A DNA stretch of 14,595 bases from CAYVBJ01 sp964517005 (lineage in GTDB: Bacteria; Bacteroidota; Rhodothermia; Balneolales; Balneolaceae). A model generated the notes under the pieces. That model searched no databases and was not told the DNA's origin. It saw only the letters and a list, made by a program, of their open reading frames with translations. Within the stretch, counting starts at the first letter, position 1. Every line of letters starts with the position of its first letter. The translations under genes and the position numbers were made by a program. Below are positions 1 through 8,550 of the stretch, one piece after another. The stretch covers positions 1-14,595 of the forward strand of contig CAZFAJ010000067.1 in the NCBI GenBank assembly GCA_964517005.1, given 5' to 3'.

Positions 1-4
1 TCAT
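1..4 (-). CDS. possible start of a further minus-strand gene, cut by the window edge
   Basis: An ATG lies at positions 4-2 on the minus strand, 13 bp after the stop codon of the lipoprotein gene. It is preceded by an AAAGG sequence with a 6-nt spacing, a reasonable ribosome-binding site for this kind of genome. Only the first codon and one base are inside the window, so nothing can be said about the product. If real, it is probably cotranscribed with the lipoprotein gene. Confidence 0.3.
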
Positions 5-17
5 GACTTGCCTTTCG

Positions 18-1517
18 TTATTCAAATCCCAATTCATCAATAAGTAAATTTTGTAATAATTCGGGAATATTATTATTTGAATCTATAGTTTGAAGATCCA
101 TTCCAAAAAAGATAAAACTGTTTTCAGGATTCAGAATGGCTACATATTCATCACCTTCAAAATCTCTGGTGCTGCCTAATACTGTGCGCACTCTGAAATC
201 CGTTTCATAAAGCGGGGTAGCCCCCCCAATAGGTATAAGAGGCGATACATTTATTATCCGTTGGTTCGTTAGCAGAACTGGCCGTATCTGCTGAGATATA
301 ACATCTGTATCCTGAAGAATCTGAAATCCTGTGCCAATAGGCGGTAGTTCTCCCAATGCAGCAACCGGTATAAAGCTGAAAATAGGATCTTCATCAGATA
401 TCAGTTTCATCGGTATTGTGGTAAATAGTTTTCCGCCATTGAGGAAAAAATCTGAAAGAATATCCTGGGCAAATGTGATGTTTCTATCGATATCATTCGA
501 AATCCAGTATATGTAATTCCACTCAGCAAGGGTTTTGCGAAGCGTCGGATTAATGACATTTGGGAAAGCCTCGGATAACCTCACTTTACGCCCTCCGCCT
601 GCCTCGCCATCCGTTATATTCCATATATCGAATGTCAGACCTATTTCCTGAAGTGCATCGGAATGAAATGCCAAAGAATTTTGGGTATCGAGGCCACCAA
701 CATCATTCAAAATGAGTATATCAGAATTTTTTTGTTTAATGAACCAGGATTGAGATACGATTTCGCTGTTCGCAAAAGCCCTGTCAGTGACTCTGACGAA
801 AAATTCATTTATTTCATCAATACGCAGATTTTCAGCGGTCAGATCTGTAATTCTGAATCCTCTTCCCAGAAAAATATCTCCATTAACAGAGACGCTTCCG
901 TTGTCATTCACTACAACCGTGATAAACAAACCATCCTCTTCTTCTTCCGGAAGCGGAATTTCGATCCAGCTCTCATCTGTGGTATCATTAAATGCGATCT
1001 CAGTCTTCAGAATATTTTGAAATCCATCCGGATCACTAATCGTCCAGCCAAAGCTGGCTATGTTAAATGTGCTGTCAGGTGGTAATTCAAGAGGGTTGAG
1101 ATTTACCACAGGTGGCGTGTTTTTTACCGGAAAAACCACAGATGCCGGATTGGGATCACGTGCATCATCATTATCAACGGCACGAACTGAAAAAAGCACA
1201 TCATCAAATTCCCGGCCGGGAGTAATAGGTAAAATAAATGTACTGTCACTACTGTTTGTAAATGTCCATTCTTCGGCAGGATCTCCGACTGCCACCTCAA
1301 AACCGGTTATAAAACCATCCGGATCATTTCCCCACCATGAAATATTGATTTGACTTGATAGTCGATTTTCATCTTCAAGATTAATCTCGTCAACCGTGAG
1401 AAATGTTTCAGGTGGCTGATTTTCATTAAAATCTCCGTCAAGGCCGGCATCACAACCGGTGTAGAGGAGAATAGCTGCTCCAACCATTACTAACAGCCAT
1501 CTGTATCTGTATCGCAT
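18..1517 (-). CDS. putative surface lipoprotein with two Ig/FN3-like domains and a C-terminal amidotransferase-like domain
   Basis: The reading frame is open from a TTG at 1583, but the ATG at 1517 is preferred because it puts a short basic region (MRYRYRW) directly before a hydrophobic segment ending in TGC. This gives a 499-aa preprotein with a likely lipidated Cys22; Tyr at -3 makes the lipobox non-ideal. After a linker come two beta-sandwich-like segments, about residues 33-132 (WWGNDPDGFITGFEVAVG, then VRAVDNDDARDP) and 133-262 (WTISDPDGF, FFVRVTDRA), resembling fibronectin III or Ig-like domains. Residues about 264-499 begin with NSDILILNDVGG and contain ISNDID and FFLNGGKLF, a pattern like ThuA/glutamine-amidotransferase-fold modules, with no catalytic triad I can assign. 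The gene is co-directional with the two T9SS cargo genes upstream but separated from them by a hairpin. The function is unknown; location on the cell surface or in the periplasm is inferred. Confidence 0.8.
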   Translation of the reverse strand: MRYRYRWLLVMVGAAILLYTGCDAGLDGDFNENQPPETFLTVDEINLEDENRLSSQINISWWGNDPDGFITGFEVAVGDPAEEWTFTNSSDSTFILPITPGREFDDVLFSVRAVDNDDARDPNPASVVFPVKNTPPVVNLNPLELPPDSTFNIASFGWTISDPDGFQNILKTEIAFNDTTDESWIEIPLPEEEEDGLFITVVVNDNGSVSVNGDIFLGRGFRITDLTAENLRIDEINEFFVRVTDRAFANSEIVSQSWFIKQKNSDILILNDVGGLDTQNSLAFHSDALQEIGLTFDIWNITDGEAGGGRKVRLSEAFPNVINPTLRKTLAEWNYIYWISNDIDRNITFAQDILSDFFLNGGKLFTTIPMKLISDEDPIFSFIPVAALGELPPIGTGFQILQDTDVISQQIRPVLLTNQRIINVSPLIPIGGATPLYETDFRVRTVLGSTRDFEGDEYVAILNPENSFIFFGMDLQTIDSNNNIPELLQNLLIDELGFE

Positions 1518-1584
1518 AGAATTCTTTTTACAATTACAAAAGTTAGATAAAAAAGGAGACAGACGTTTCACCCTCTGTTCCAAA

Positions 1585-1623
1585 AATTTTTATTAATTGC
1601 CCCGGCTGTTGATCAGCCGGGGC
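1585..1623 (-). terminator. GC-rich hairpin, probable intrinsic terminator of the 906-aa gene
   Basis: A perfect 10-bp stem (GCCCCGGCTG at 1599-1608 pairing with 1614-1623) encloses a 5-nt loop, 28 bp past the stop of the 906-aa gene. On the minus strand the stem is followed by an AT-rich stretch ending in five Ts (1586-1590). The T-run begins about 8 nt from the stem, so termination may be only partial. It would separate the two T9SS cargo genes from the lipoprotein gene or lower its expression. Confidence 0.6.
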
Positions 1624-1650
1624 ATTCTCAACCTGACATGAGAGATATTT

Positions 1651-4371
1651 TTATTTAATCAGCATCATTTTTTGAGTCAATACTGCATTTGCAGATTCAA
1701 GACGATAAAAATACATGCCACTTGACAGGTTCGATGCATCAAAAGTTACATCAAAATTTCCTGCCTGATGTTCTCTGTTTACGAGTGTTGACACCCGCTG
1801 ACCCAGAACATTATATACATCGATCCGCACGTTGGAAGCTTCAGGAACGGCATACCGTATAACAGTGCTGGGGTTGAACGGATTCGGATAGTTCTGTTTG
1901 AGCTCAAACGTCCTCGGAACTCCTGATAATCCTTCTCCATCATCGATAGACGTGGCTTCATTGCGTTCGAGGGTTATTCCGAAAAATAACGTTTCAAACT
2001 CGTCTGTATCAAAGTCAAAACCGCTTGCAACCGCAAGAGTATCCGTGCCATCACTCACCCGCACATTCCAAAGTAGGTCAATGGTTTCACCTACACTCAG
2101 ACCATTTGACTCAAGCAGGCCGTCAACAACATCAAACGGAAGTGTAACCATTGGATCACTTCCTTCATTGTCGGAAGTAACTGCGATTACCTCAGTTGAA
2201 TCGGGTGTATACAGCACCCACTCATAAGTTACAGCATCCCCGTCATAATCTGCCGGGTCTAATGCCTGCCAGGTTACACCGATATCACCGGTTACTGCAA
2301 CAAATGCTTCATCTTCCGGTGTAAGTAAGTTGAATTCGGGACGCGGAATTGTAAAATTGACTCCTACAAGATCATTGATATCACGTGGAATGAATTTAGC
2401 TGCACCGAATGTAAATGTGCCAAAGCCATAAAATTCATCCAGGGTGCTTCCAACTTTTGCATGGATATTTACATCATCCGGGAAACCGGTTTCACCCACA
2501 ACTCCTGCTCTTGTATCGTCATTAATGATGATACCTTCTGTTGGCACTTCTCCTCCGCCGGCCGGAACAGAAGCAATTTCAAATTCGCCGAAACTCAGAA
2601 TGTTAATAATCTCTGCGTTTACCACCTTCACAAGTACGCCTTCAAAAGCTTCTCCCGGCGCACCAAAAGCGAGAATCTGATCTGTTGTCAATTCCGGCAC
2701 TACTGTAGAAAGCAACGTACCTGAGCCGGTAACATCAAACGTAAGATTTGTGAGATAAGTGTATGTATTATCGTTACTGGCAACTGAAGCCTCTCTTACT
2801 TCTGCTTCGGTAATTGTAATCACATCACCTCTTAACAGATCTTGTGTATTCTGATTCAACTCAAGAAATACACCCGACCAGGCTCCGGCTGCATCATGAA
2901 TGGCTACAATTCCGTCACTTCCGCCGGAAACAACCGTAGCGGTAATGTCCATGGGCAAAACACCCTGATCCGCAAGCGGACTCGGGCCGTCCAGCTCATC
3001 TCCGGTCTTTTGGATCAGCTCTATGGAATTGATCTCATCATCTGCAACAAAGAAGCTGATATTGCTGCCGGCAGGGAATCTTGTTGTATTACCTTCGCTA
3101 TCGGTAACTTCCATAAATACAGATACGCTTGTAAAATTAGAGAATGTTGGCAAATCAGCCTGGTAATCATCCCCGCCAATATTTGACATAACAACAGAGG
3201 TTGTATCAATGTCGGTTCCAAACCAGAACAGTTCAACCTGGTCTACTGTAATACCAGGATCATCATCCGGGCCTACTGCCGTTGCTGTTACGGTTATGAC
3301 ATCACTTGTAGTAATCAGACCGTCTGCCGGGTCGGGGGATAGTGTGGCTTCCACAATCCTGGCAGGCTGTGATAAAACTTCAAAATCCACCGGCCATTCA
3401 AAAATCTCGCCGCCGCCGATATCATCCCCGTTTTCAAATCTCACATCATTCAGCCAAAGCACACCATCTTCCATGGGACTGATAAAGAAGGCACCTTCCC
3501 CAGCCGGGAAATGGGAATCAACATTAAAATCATCAATTACAAGGAAACCGGAAATATTAATTTGTGATCCGTCGAAAGGCGGTTCGAAATCACCATCAAC
3601 GGTTGGGCGCCGGAAATTATAACCGGTTCTGTAGTTTGGCCGGTCATTTCTGTATCTAAGTGAGATATCCCTGTTATAAACAAATGAACCGCCGCTGTTG
3701 GTTCTGATATTTGGCCTGTCGCCAAATGTTGTATTAGAGGTTGTAGCGTTCGAAATTTTAATATACATCCCGTTGAATTTCTGATACCCATCGAGGTCCA
3801 GCTGAATCTGCCCTCCCCCGATATCAGTGTGAAATTCTGACGGAGAAACTTCCATTGGTTCCGTGAGAGGTGCATATTCCTCAAAACCACCTCCTTCATT
3901 GAATACATTTCCGTCCAATGAGATAATTTCATCAATATTTAGCTGCGCCACTTCTCCAAAAAAGGTGAGCCGTGCAATTACGGTGATTACATCACCTCGG
4001 GTAAGGTCTTCAAGCTGATCGAACTCCGGATTTCCAAAGGGCTGAACTACCTGGATATACATCCCATCTCTTCCAAGAGTAACTGCATTCGTATCTGCAA
4101 TAAATACGTGAATACGACCGATTGTACCATCATTTTCATTGAAGCTTGCCAGACCCGAACTTTTGGGATAACTGGCGAGTACAGCCGTAAACTGAACTGG
4201 TATGTTTGTTAAAGGATGATCCGAAATCTGGTCTATAGAGGTCAGATTATCATAGGTATTCAAATCCCGGATAAGCCTCACCTCCGGATCATCTTGCGCA
4301 GCTGCAATGTCGGCATAAAACAGGCCGGCAATCAGCATCGTACATAAAATGGATAGTAACTTCTTTTTCAT
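1651..4371 (-). CDS. large secreted protein with T9SS type A C-terminal sorting domain
   Basis: This 906-aa protein starts with a clear Sec signal peptide (MKKKLLSILC... to about AAAQ26). It ends in a T9SS type A sorting domain at about residues 822-906: NYPNPFNPSTVIRY, then VRIDVYNVLGQRV, then SSGMYFYRL, with terminal KMMLIK. The family role is export through the type IX system and attachment to, or release from, the cell surface. Two OB-fold-like segments, about residues 55-155 and 470-670, share the phrases GMYIQV or GVFLEL followed by RGDVITV or RGDVITI; similar modules occur in Bacteroidota surface proteins. Residues about 675-795 (LLTPEDEAF, VTWQALDPADYDGDAVTYEW) look like an Ig/SusE-like domain. 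No catalytic motif is visible, so substrate binding or adhesion is more likely than catalysis. The ATG lies 30 bp after the 707-aa gene, suggesting cotranscription. Confidence 0.9.
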   Translation of the reverse strand: MKKKLLSILCTMLIAGLFYADIAAAQDDPEVRLIRDLNTYDNLTSIDQISDHPLTNIPVQFTAVLASYPKSSGLASFNENDGTIGRIHVFIADTNAVTLGRDGMYIQVVQPFGNPEFDQLEDLTRGDVITVIARLTFFGEVAQLNIDEIISLDGNVFNEGGGFEEYAPLTEPMEVSPSEFHTDIGGGQIQLDLDGYQKFNGMYIKISNATTSNTTFGDRPNIRTNSGGSFVYNRDISLRYRNDRPNYRTGYNFRRPTVDGDFEPPFDGSQINISGFLVIDDFNVDSHFPAGEGAFFISPMEDGVLWLNDVRFENGDDIGGGEIFEWPVDFEVLSQPARIVEATLSPDPADGLITTSDVITVTATAVGPDDDPGITVDQVELFWFGTDIDTTSVVMSNIGGDDYQADLPTFSNFTSVSVFMEVTDSEGNTTRFPAGSNISFFVADDEINSIELIQKTGDELDGPSPLADQGVLPMDITATVVSGGSDGIVAIHDAAGAWSGVFLELNQNTQDLLRGDVITITEAEVREASVASNDNTYTYLTNLTFDVTGSGTLLSTVVPELTTDQILAFGAPGEAFEGVLVKVVNAEIINILSFGEFEIASVPAGGGEVPTEGIIINDDTRAGVVGETGFPDDVNIHAKVGSTLDEFYGFGTFTFGAAKFIPRDINDLVGVNFTIPRPEFNLLTPEDEAFVAVTGDIGVTWQALDPADYDGDAVTYEWVLYTPDSTEVIAVTSDNEGSDPMVTLPFDVVDGLLESNGLSVGETIDLLWNVRVSDGTDTLAVASGFDFDTDEFETLFFGITLERNEATSIDDGEGLSGVPRTFELKQNYPNPFNPSTVIRYAVPEASNVRIDVYNVLGQRVSTLVNREHQAGNFDVTFDASNLSSGMYFYRLESANAVLTQKMMLIK

Positions 4372-4401
4372 AAGTATGTGTTGGTTAGTGTTGTTATTTA
4401 G

Positions 4402-6525
4402 TTATTTAATTATGGCAATTTTACCTGTTTGCACCTTTCCGGATTCCAGGTCCTTTACCGAATAGAGATAGAGGCCGGTGGTAAGAATCTGATTGGCATC
4501 GGATAGAATATCCCAGGCGTGTTCGCCTCCGGCAATAATTCTTGGCTCCGAGCTGAACTCGTTAAACCACTGAATATCACCCCTGTTGTTGTCTCCGTTG
4601 TGATCCATCCTGGCTACGATGTCCCCCGCCAGTGTATAGACCCTTATCTGGGCACGGGATGGCAGATTGAAAAAAACCAGCTTCCTGGTTTGCTCTGTTG
4701 ATCCGTCCCATGCTGCGTTCACCCTGTAAGGATTCGGATATACCCCTACACGATTTTCTTCATCATTACTTCCAAAATTTGTATTTACAGTGGTTCCCGG
4801 AAAAACCCTCACCGCATTTGTACTCCTGCTCGATTCGAGCGGGCCAATTTCAAACTGTTCACTTCCAAAATCAAATGAAGTTACAGAAAACTGGTACTGC
4901 CAGCCGCTCAGCAATCCATCTACTTCAAATTTATGCCAGTACTGAACCGTATCATCCGGGAATGTTACCGGTTCTTCCAGCCTTACTTCGTCAAAACCGG
5001 TATTGAAGCCCACATCATTTCCTGTGTTGTCAAATTCACGGATAAGGCGAGGTGTCGGGTTAGTATCATCGCCAAGATCCGACCGGTAAACCCGGTATCC
5101 TTCAAAATCAGTTTCCCCGGTAATGGGGTCAACTGATTCTTCTGCCAGCCTGTCCCAGAAAATAGTGGCCCGGCCGGCCTCAAGCTCGATACGCACGTTT
5201 GGATTATCCGGCGGTGTCGGAAAGAGAAAACGATCCAGCTGGTTATTGTCGTTCAGGTCTTCACCGGGATCCAGCCTTCCGTTGTTGTTCACATCCTCAC
5301 CCTGGAATACCCTATTCAGGGAGTTTATCGTTGATACAAGATTTACCCGCGTCTCTTCATCATCCTCAGGCTTACCGGCAAGTCCCTGGAACTGCTCTGG
5401 TTTCAGAGCCGCTGATACTCCGAAAAAGACCGTGATTGTCTCTCCCGGCAGAACTTCTGAAAAGGGTCCGGTCGAAATAAATGAAATGTAATTTCCTTCA
5501 CTTTCCTGTCCGTCTGTGCGAAGTTCCTCTCGGATCGGTATTGGTGCACCGGGCCTTGTCTCATCAATGGGAAACACTTCAGCCATTCTGCTGTACCGTT
5601 CAATATCATCAGATGGCCGGAGAAACACCCCGGTGCCGGCTGAAAAAAGCCAGTAGCTTGGCCCCACATCGGGTGTCCGGAGGCCAAAGTCTGATAGCTG
5701 CTCATTAAACGGATGAAAAAACTCCCCCCGGTATTCTGAACCGATCAGTGATACAGCTCCGTACGTATTCAGGCTTGGCCTGTCAGTGGAACCGGCATCA
5801 AATACATACGTGGTAAAAAGATCATCCAAAAAACCGATACCATTTTTGTTGAAAAAAGCACTGCCCTGATCGGTGGCGGTAAAAACATTTCTTGCCACCA
5901 AATCGGCATACATTCCCACATAGACACTATCCCAAACAACACCTTCGGGGTTTCCGGAATGGATCTGGCTGTTATTGGTGATATCGTATTGGAGGATGGT
6001 AAAATTTTCAGTGAAGGGGAAATCCCAATTCAGGCTTCGAAGTTCCACATCTGCAAAAAGCGGCTGATCATGTCCCTGGATCACAGTGTTTGTACCCGGT
6101 ATTACAGTATTTCGATCTGTAAAATTGGTAATAATATCCTGCTGACTAATACCTACGCCGGTATTTTCTCCTTCAAAACGAATTTGTCCGTCTGCGGTAA
6201 ACTCAAAACCACGTTTGCCGGATGCAAACCCCCCGGGATCTGTAATAGCAGAGGTAGAAGTAAGCTGCTGGCCTCCGGCAAAAGCACCAATCCAGATTCC
6301 GGCTTCAAAGAGGTGTTCCGTTCCGGTGTTTGCAGGAAACCGCATGCTGGCACCTGCATCCGGGTTGTTTCTTACATCCGGTTTTCCGAGTGTGCCGATG
6401 TTTGAAATAGATAAACGCAATTCACCGGCACTGGTCTCAGAACGTTCAAAAAGAAATTGTGCCTGAACCTGTGAAGTGAGTAAAAAAACAGAAAAGAGAA
6501 GAAACCACGGTAACTTTACACCCAT
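4402..6525 (-). CDS. secreted T9SS cargo protein with Asp-rich Ca-binding-like loop and FN3-like domain
   Basis: This 707-aa protein starts at an ATG with a Sec signal peptide (MGVKLPWFLLFSVFLL... to about VQAQ23). The large N-terminal part, residues 24-400, is rich in beta structure and aromatic residues and matches no enzyme family I can name. Residues 411-432 (DVNNNGRLDPGED, then DLNDNNQLD) look like paired EF-hand or thrombospondin-3-type calcium loops. Residues about 440-570 (ATIFWDRLAEESVDP, FEGYRVYRSD, YQFSVTSFD) resemble a fibronectin III domain. The C-terminus from about 594 (VGVYPNPYRVNAAWDG, RAQIRVYTLAGDIV, TTGLYLYSVKD, TGKIAIIK) is a T9SS sorting domain of the YPNPYR variant common in Balneolaceae and Ignavibacteria. 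It is the first gene of the leftward surface-protein block, followed 30 bp later by the 906-aa gene. Its exact role is unknown. Confidence 0.88.
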   Translation of the reverse strand: MGVKLPWFLLFSVFLLTSQVQAQFLFERSETSAGELRLSISNIGTLGKPDVRNNPDAGASMRFPANTGTEHLFEAGIWIGAFAGGQQLTSTSAITDPGGFASGKRGFEFTADGQIRFEGENTGVGISQQDIITNFTDRNTVIPGTNTVIQGHDQPLFADVELRSLNWDFPFTENFTILQYDITNNSQIHSGNPEGVVWDSVYVGMYADLVARNVFTATDQGSAFFNKNGIGFLDDLFTTYVFDAGSTDRPSLNTYGAVSLIGSEYRGEFFHPFNEQLSDFGLRTPDVGPSYWLFSAGTGVFLRPSDDIERYSRMAEVFPIDETRPGAPIPIREELRTDGQESEGNYISFISTGPFSEVLPGETITVFFGVSAALKPEQFQGLAGKPEDDEETRVNLVSTINSLNRVFQGEDVNNNGRLDPGEDLNDNNQLDRFLFPTPPDNPNVRIELEAGRATIFWDRLAEESVDPITGETDFEGYRVYRSDLGDDTNPTPRLIREFDNTGNDVGFNTGFDEVRLEEPVTFPDDTVQYWHKFEVDGLLSGWQYQFSVTSFDFGSEQFEIGPLESSRSTNAVRVFPGTTVNTNFGSNDEENRVGVYPNPYRVNAAWDGSTEQTRKLVFFNLPSRAQIRVYTLAGDIVARMDHNGDNNRGDIQWFNEFSSEPRIIAGGEHAWDILSDANQILTTGLYLYSVKDLESGKVQTGKIAIIK

Positions 6526-6632
6526 ACAACCTAAATGTCTAAATCAATTTATAAATATATGCATCAAGTGTAAGAAATTTTTTAAGAAAATTCTTCACAT
6601 CTCTGATTGATTTTACATTTAGATAATAATGC
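6526..6632. other. AT-rich intergenic spacer upstream of the T9SS cargo genes
   Basis: This 107-bp AT-rich spacer separates the glycosyltransferase pair from the cargo block. It holds an imperfect inverted repeat (AAGAAATTTT against AAAATTCTT, about 6568-6597) that could be a weak terminator for the glycosyltransferase genes. A TATATTTA near 6560 matches seven of eight bases of TAnnTTTG on the minus strand, but no TTTG lies at the right distance, so no promoter is called. Confidence 0.35.
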
Positions 6633-7340
6633 TTACGATTTGATCAGGGTTCGATAGATATGAACAAGCGTCTCCTGCCTGACGCCCATATAATAGAGAG
6701 CTACAATCAACCCGAAAATCAGCTGCAGCCTGATCGCGCCATTAACCTCAAATCTTCTGGCAGACGTAGTGACATAGTCGTCTTCGAGTTTAAAATCCGA
6801 AATTTTTTTTAAGCGCGAAACAATTTCCTGGTCTTCCATAAGAATCAGGTCTTCCCTGAATCCTGAAATTTTTTCAAATAATTTTTTTTCCACATACAAA
6901 CTTTGATCCCCAAACCGAAGCCACGTGGCCTTAAACCGGGTAAACCATCCATACAGATTGTACCATAAATTTTGCTTATTAAACCTTAACTGAAAACAAC
7001 CCGCCAGATGCCCGCTATTTACCGAAGCCAGAATTTTTTTATCGAACAGCCCCGGCGGAATCGTATCTGCATGAAGGAAATAGAGTACTTTACCTGAGCA
7101 TGAACGGGCACCGCGGTTCATCTGTGCTGCGCGGCCTTTCAGATCACAGTGAACAACACGTGCACCTGATTTTTCTGCAATTTGCACGGTATTATCTGTG
7201 CTTCCCGCATCTGCAATGATGATCTCCTTCTCAACAAACTGGTTCCCGCGACTGTTGATCTCATCAATCAGAAAACCGATCGTCTTCTCTTCGTTAATTG
7301 TGGGAATGATAATACTCAGTTCAGGATCAGCCAATTTCAA
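6633..7340 (-). CDS. TIGR04283-type family 2 glycosyltransferase (arsenosugar/rSAM-associated transferase 2)
   Basis: This 235-aa GT-A-fold glycosyltransferase shows the expected motifs in order: SIIIPTINEE (9-18, nucleotide-sugar binding), DAGSTDNT (44-51), KGRAAQMNRGA (68-78, a hallmark of TIGR04283), LHADT (89-93, the metal-binding DXD position), GDQ (144-146) and MEDQE (168-172). A hydrophobic stretch at about 203-219 may bind the membrane. The length is normal for the family. The start must be non-ATG: TTG at 7340 (used here) or TTG at 7334, because an in-frame stop lies at 7353-7355 and the first internal ATG is at Met74, past the key motifs. It overlaps the upstream DUF2064 gene by 14 bp, so translational coupling is likely. 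The family was defined next to radical SAM proteins and is now named for arsenosugar biosynthesis; the actual substrate here is unproven. Confidence 0.9.
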   Translation of the reverse strand: MKLADPELSIIIPTINEEKTIGFLIDEINSRGNQFVEKEIIIADAGSTDNTVQIAEKSGARVVHCDLKGRAAQMNRGARSCSGKVLYFLHADTIPPGLFDKKILASVNSGHLAGCFQLRFNKQNLWYNLYGWFTRFKATWLRFGDQSLYVEKKLFEKISGFREDLILMEDQEIVSRLKKISDFKLEDDYVTTSARRFEVNGAIRLQLIFGLIVALYYMGVRQETLVHIYRTLIKS

Positions 7341-7935
7341 AAGAGCTTTTATTCAAATCGTCAAGGGTATCAATATCATTTAATTCTTCCAGTTCACTCC
7401 ACGATTTATCCAGTTTTTCAAGTGTTTGAATAGTTTCCCCGTAAAGGGAATCACGGCTCCAGCTTTTATTCAGGAAAAGATCCGGAATATAATGATTCAT
7501 CCCCAGAAGGTAATATCCTCCATCCTGCGAGGGTCCCAGTACCACATCATGAAACTCAAGTTTTTCAAATGCAGAGATCAAATGCTCCTCCGATAATGCC
7601 GGACAATCACTGCCGATAATCACAATCTTCCCGAAACCATCCTGAAATCCTTGCCTGAATGCTTCCTGCATCCGCTCGCCAAGATGATCTCCTGTTTGCA
7701 ATTTTTTTGAGAAAGATTCGCCCGCCCATTCGTCTGAAGAGTCGATTCGGGAAGAGTACCATACCTGTTTTGAAACGTTCAGGTCTTGAACGACAGTACG
7801 CGTGTATGCAAGCAATTTCTGATACACGTGAAGGGCTTGCTTATTACCAATATCTGCAGCCAATCTTGTTTTAACTTTCCCCTGTTCAGGATTCTTAACA
7901 AATACGACCAGAAGGTCCCGTCCGGTTTCTAACAC
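7327..7935 (-). CDS. TIGR04282/DUF2064 glycosyltransferase-like protein (arsenosugar/rSAM-associated transferase 1)
   Basis: This 202-aa protein has the family motifs: VVFVKNPEQGKVKTRLA (10-26, a nucleotidyltransferase-like P-loop equivalent), IGSDCPAL (107-114, the acidic metal site), VLGPSQDGGYYLLG (132-145) and DIDTLDDL (187-194). The usual length for TIGR04282 is about 190-220 aa. The start is GTG at 7935: the frame is closed at 7987-7989, no ATG lies between, and conserved sequence begins by residue 8. An AAGG directly abuts the GTG. It is the first gene of a two-gene unit with the TIGR04283 gene. The two families normally occur together and are thought to act on one glycosylated product, linked to ArsM/ArsS-type arsenosugar clusters. 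No ArsM or radical SAM gene lies in this window, so the pathway link is by family only. Confidence 0.9.
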   Translation of the reverse strand: MLETGRDLLVVFVKNPEQGKVKTRLAADIGNKQALHVYQKLLAYTRTVVQDLNVSKQVWYSSRIDSSDEWAGESFSKKLQTGDHLGERMQEAFRQGFQDGFGKIVIIGSDCPALSEEHLISAFEKLEFHDVVLGPSQDGGYYLLGMNHYIPDLFLNKSWSRDSLYGETIQTLEKLDKSWSELEELNDIDTLDDLNKSSFEIG

Positions 7936-8088
7936 CTTATATGCTGATTTTTTGATTTTTAAATGTGGAACAACTTTACCAATAATTCATTAAATAGAAA
8001 TACAGATCATTGTTTTTTTTAATATCTTCACAAGTTAAATAAATAATCAGCTAAAAAAAGTTTCCGGAAGTAACACTTCTATAAAAAT
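7936..8088. promoter_or_regulatory. divergent intergenic region between glycosyltransferase pair and OMP gene
   Basis: These 153 bp of AT-rich DNA separate divergently read genes and must hold start signals for both. No exact TAnnTTTG promoter is visible; TAAAGTTG on the minus strand is a near match without a partner TTTG. A short hairpin (GAAGT, AAC, ACTTC; about 8068-8080) lies just upstream of the OMP start in what would be its 5' leader. Confidence 0.4.
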
Positions 8089-8550
8089 ATGACCCGATTT
8101 ATATTTTCAACCCTGTTTTCACTATCACTTTTAGTACTCTCATCGTTACAGCTTCAAGCCCAACAAAGATTTAGTGACAGGGAAGCCGGCCTGATGATCG
8201 GTGAACCGACCGGTGTGAGTTTCAAAATGTGGCAAAATGATAAAACCGCTTTTGACGCCGGTTTGGCCTGGTCGTTCAGCGATGACGGCTCACTTCATAT
8301 CCATGGCGATTACCTGTTACACAATTGGCTGGAGGTAGAGGAGGGCAGTCTTGCTTTTTATTATGGTATCGGGGCGAGAGTTCGTGTTACAAGCAACAGC
8401 AAATTTGGGGCAAGGATCCCGGCTGGCCTGCAATATCTTATGGAAGAGAGCAGGATTGGTTTCTTTTTTGAAATCGCCCCAATATTAAACCTGGTACCTG
8501 ATACTGATCTGGACGTAAACGGCGGTATTGGCGTTAGGTATTTCTTTTGA
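8089..8550 (+). CDS. small outer-membrane beta-barrel protein
   Basis: This 153-aa protein has a Sec signal peptide (MTRFIFSTLFSLSLLVLSSLQLQA, about 24 aa). The mature part has alternating short beta strands: EAGLMIGEPTGVSFKMW, TAFDAGLAWSF, SLHIHGDYLLHNW, LAFYYGIGARVRV, FGARIPAGLQYLM and VNGGIGVRYFF. The C-terminal aromatic FF is typical of outer-membrane barrels recognised by the BAM machinery. The GEPTGVSFK opening recalls the small DUF3996/BAPKO_0422-like barrel proteins annotated in many Bacteroidota. Six to eight strands would fit the length. It starts at an ATG with an A-rich leader and no clear Shine-Dalgarno site, as is usual in this group. It is the only plus-strand gene, and nothing in its context suggests a particular substrate. 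Confidence 0.85.
   Translation: MTRFIFSTLFSLSLLVLSSLQLQAQQRFSDREAGLMIGEPTGVSFKMWQNDKTAFDAGLAWSFSDDGSLHIHGDYLLHNWLEVEEGSLAFYYGIGARVRVTSNSKFGARIPAGLQYLMEESRIGFFFEIAPILNLVPDTDLDVNGGIGVRYFF

Noticed and set aside
1518..1583. N-terminal extension of the lipoprotein to the TTG at 1583
   Set aside because: It would place 22 polar residues before the signal peptide; the ATG at 1517 gives a normal lipoprotein signal.
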